DNA of 64,000 bases, taken from positions 1 to 64,000 of the forward strand of contig DLCK01000051.1 of assembly GCA_002480565.1 (NCBI GenBank), given 5' to 3'. The translations under genes and the position numbers were made by a program. The notes under the pieces are model-generated. The model was given only the letters and a program-made list of their open reading frames with translations. It was not told where the DNA came from and did no database searches. Of this stretch, positions 62,775 through 64,000 are shown one piece after another (positions within the stretch are counted from its first letter, which is position 1; each line of letters starts with the position of its first letter). Source of the DNA: Phycisphaerales bacterium UBA7800. GTDB lineage: Bacteria; Planctomycetota; Phycisphaerae; Phycisphaerales; Phycisphaeraceae.

Positions 62775-64000
62775 ACTAATCGAATCCTCCCGGTTAAAAG
62801 TTCTTGCATCAAGCCCTGTTTGAGTTGGCGGGCTTTGGCCAGCTTCGTTTCTAAAACCGATAGCTCCGAATCCATGTCGCTGAGAATTTCGGCGATGGCG
62901 GTTTGTTCAGCAGTTGATGACGGAGAAGCTATTAACATCTGGGCGATTGTTCCACGAGTAATGTACGGGGTGTTTCCGGCATTAACCTCAACTCTGATAC
63001 GTTCAGAAAGCTTTTCTCTTAAATAATGCTGAATATATTTGATTGAATCAGAAAAATCATATAAAACATATGTACGCTGGTATGCATTAAACTTACCACA
63101 GTAATAGTGAACGTATCCGACATTTGCCCCATTTCCAGAAACCAATAATGCTTCTGCGTCAAATGCATATTTGTCTATGTATGTATACTGTTTCGCGCAA
63201 GTATAAAACCGATATGGGCCATTGGCTACCATTGCGTTGGCGTCGAGTTTTCCAGTTGTGATGCGATCACACATGCTTGCTATGTCTTTGACAATCCAAT
63301 CTACGGGAATTTCTCCCATTTCCGTTTTTTTGTAGCCCGATTTTGTTTCAAACCCCGGCAGTCGTTTTTTGCCGGTTAGGAGTTGCTGCATGGCGGCTTG
63401 TTTGAGGTGGCGTTTTTTGGCGATCAGTTGCTCCAGCGACCCGATCAACCCATCCGCATCACTTAAAACCGTAGCAATCGCAGATTGCTCTTCTATATTG
63501 TCGGGAATTACTATGGGTAATTGATGCTGAGATGTGATGCCAATGTATGATCTTGTACCGCCACCTGCTAAAATGCACATGATTTCCTGAAAGGGTTTAC
63601 TTCCAAAATAATGGAAAAGATAAGTGTTTTTCAATTTTTTCTTATCGATTATTCGGTAGTAAGTGACTTGTGGAGTAAGCATAAGGTAAGGAAATGGAAT
63701 TGCGCCAACAATTGCCGTATTCCCAATTGTAGCTTTGTGCGTAAGTAAAACATCGCCTGGAAATGAAAATCCTTTTTGCAGATTATCTGCTTGGCATTGT
63801 CTAATGTATGTGCAATTGAATATATCAACCTTGCCATTTTTTACATTGTTTGCCATCACGAATGGTATTCCAAAATCAACAAAGTCACCTGATTTTGGAT
63901 GTATATTTCCATGATTACCATCAATTGGCTTTTCGATAATATTATCATCTATAAGTTGGGATACTTTAATACACTCCCAATCCTCCGGAATCACGCCCAC
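62771..64000 (-). CDS. hsdS: Type I restriction specificity subunit, N-terminus beyond the window
   Basis: HsdS determines the bipartite DNA target. The visible 409 residues hold two target recognition domains, each opened by a GxIPxDW motif (GVIPEDWEC at the very edge and GEIPVDWIV at about residue 233), and each followed by a central or C-terminal helical repeat (EEQSAIATVLSDADGLIGSLE and EQTAIAEILSDMDSELSVLE, cited in parts) ending in LLTGKKRL and LLTGRIRL. The frame is open at base 64000 and a few N-terminal residues are probably missing. The region is more AT-rich than the left part of the window. It overlaps the DUF262 gene by four bases. Confidence 0.95.
   Translation of the reverse strand: MGVIPEDWECIKVSQLIDDNIIEKPIDGNHGNIHPKSGDFVDFGIPFVMANNVKNGKVDIFNCTYIRQCQADNLQKGFSFPGDVLLTHKATIGNTAIVGAIPFPYLMLTPQVTYYRIIDKKKLKNTYLFHYFGSKPFQEIMCILAGGGTRSYIGITSQHQLPIVIPDNIEEQSAIATVLSDADGLIGSLEQLIAKKRHLKQAAMQQLLTGKKRLPGFETKSGYKKTEMGEIPVDWIVKDIASMCDRITTGKLDANAMVANGPYRFYTCAKQYTYIDKYAFDAEALLVSGNGANVGYVHYYCGKFNAYQRTYVLYDFSDSIKYIQHYLREKLSERIRVEVNAGNTPYITRGTIAQMLIASPSSTAEQTAIAEILSDMDSELSVLETKLAKARQLKQGLMQELLTGRIRLV

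Overview
The window looks like a chromosomal segment of a planctomycete, most likely a member of the Phycisphaerae. This is inferred from gene content: a type II secretion-type prepilin with the H-x-DG-style tail next to a large glycoside hydrolase, a XylR-like LacI/AraC regulator, a zinc-ribbon/TolQ-type channel fusion, giant secreted repeat proteins, an insertion-bearing HisF, NrfHA and scattered his genes. Base composition is moderate for most of the window and becomes visibly more AT-rich at the right end. No rRNA, complete tRNA or CRISPR array was seen.

Left part (1-36.8 kb). A surface-polysaccharide region holds rmlA (partial), an O-antigen-ligase-like membrane protein, a membrane metallophosphoesterase and a coupled rmlC-like/rmlD/rmlB set for dTDP-rhamnose. 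On the minus strand follow murD, a CvpA-like membrane protein, a membrane-anchored GspE-like protein whose ATPase motifs are eroded, a canonical pilT and hisF. Next come a pair of ketosynthases, of which the first has lost both active-site histidines, an SGNH hydrolase and an FAD oxidoreductase. A regulator / clan-A glycoside hydrolase / prepilin group looks like a polysaccharide-use locus. The nrfHA operon (nitrite to ammonium) has a perfect FNR-type box upstream. Then ychF, a chemoreceptor, a DegT aminotransferase, a HEAT-like secreted protein and hisC-hisB.

Middle part (37-54.7 kb). After a MobA-like protein, a HIT protein and a glycine-rich RRM protein comes the most unusual stretch, 39.2-53.4 kb. 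It encodes a zinc-ribbon/TolQ-type channel with a long coiled-coil tail, two single-span coiled-coil partners, a secreted protein with four EPN repeats, a 1132-residue membrane-anchored protein and a 1543-residue secreted protein that ends in a 16-residue repeat array and a protein-kinase-like domain. I read this as a candidate undescribed cell-envelope system in which a proton-driven motor may serve large periplasmic or surface proteins. The link between the channel genes and the secreted genes rests on adjacency and orientation only.

Right part (54.7-64 kb). A 21-bp tRNA 3'-end fragment, a tRNA-style terminator, a small ORF across the fragment and a broken excisionase-like HTH gene mark what appears to be the edge of an integrated island. 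Inside it, on the minus strand, is a tightly overlapping operon: hsdS (cut by the window edge), two DUF262 proteins (the second with a DUF1524 HNH-type end, GmrSD-like), hsdR and a YgjP/SprT-type metallopeptidase. This is a composite restriction locus in which DUF262 genes are translationally coupled to a type I system. Several intergenic palindromic repeat families occur in the rest of the window.
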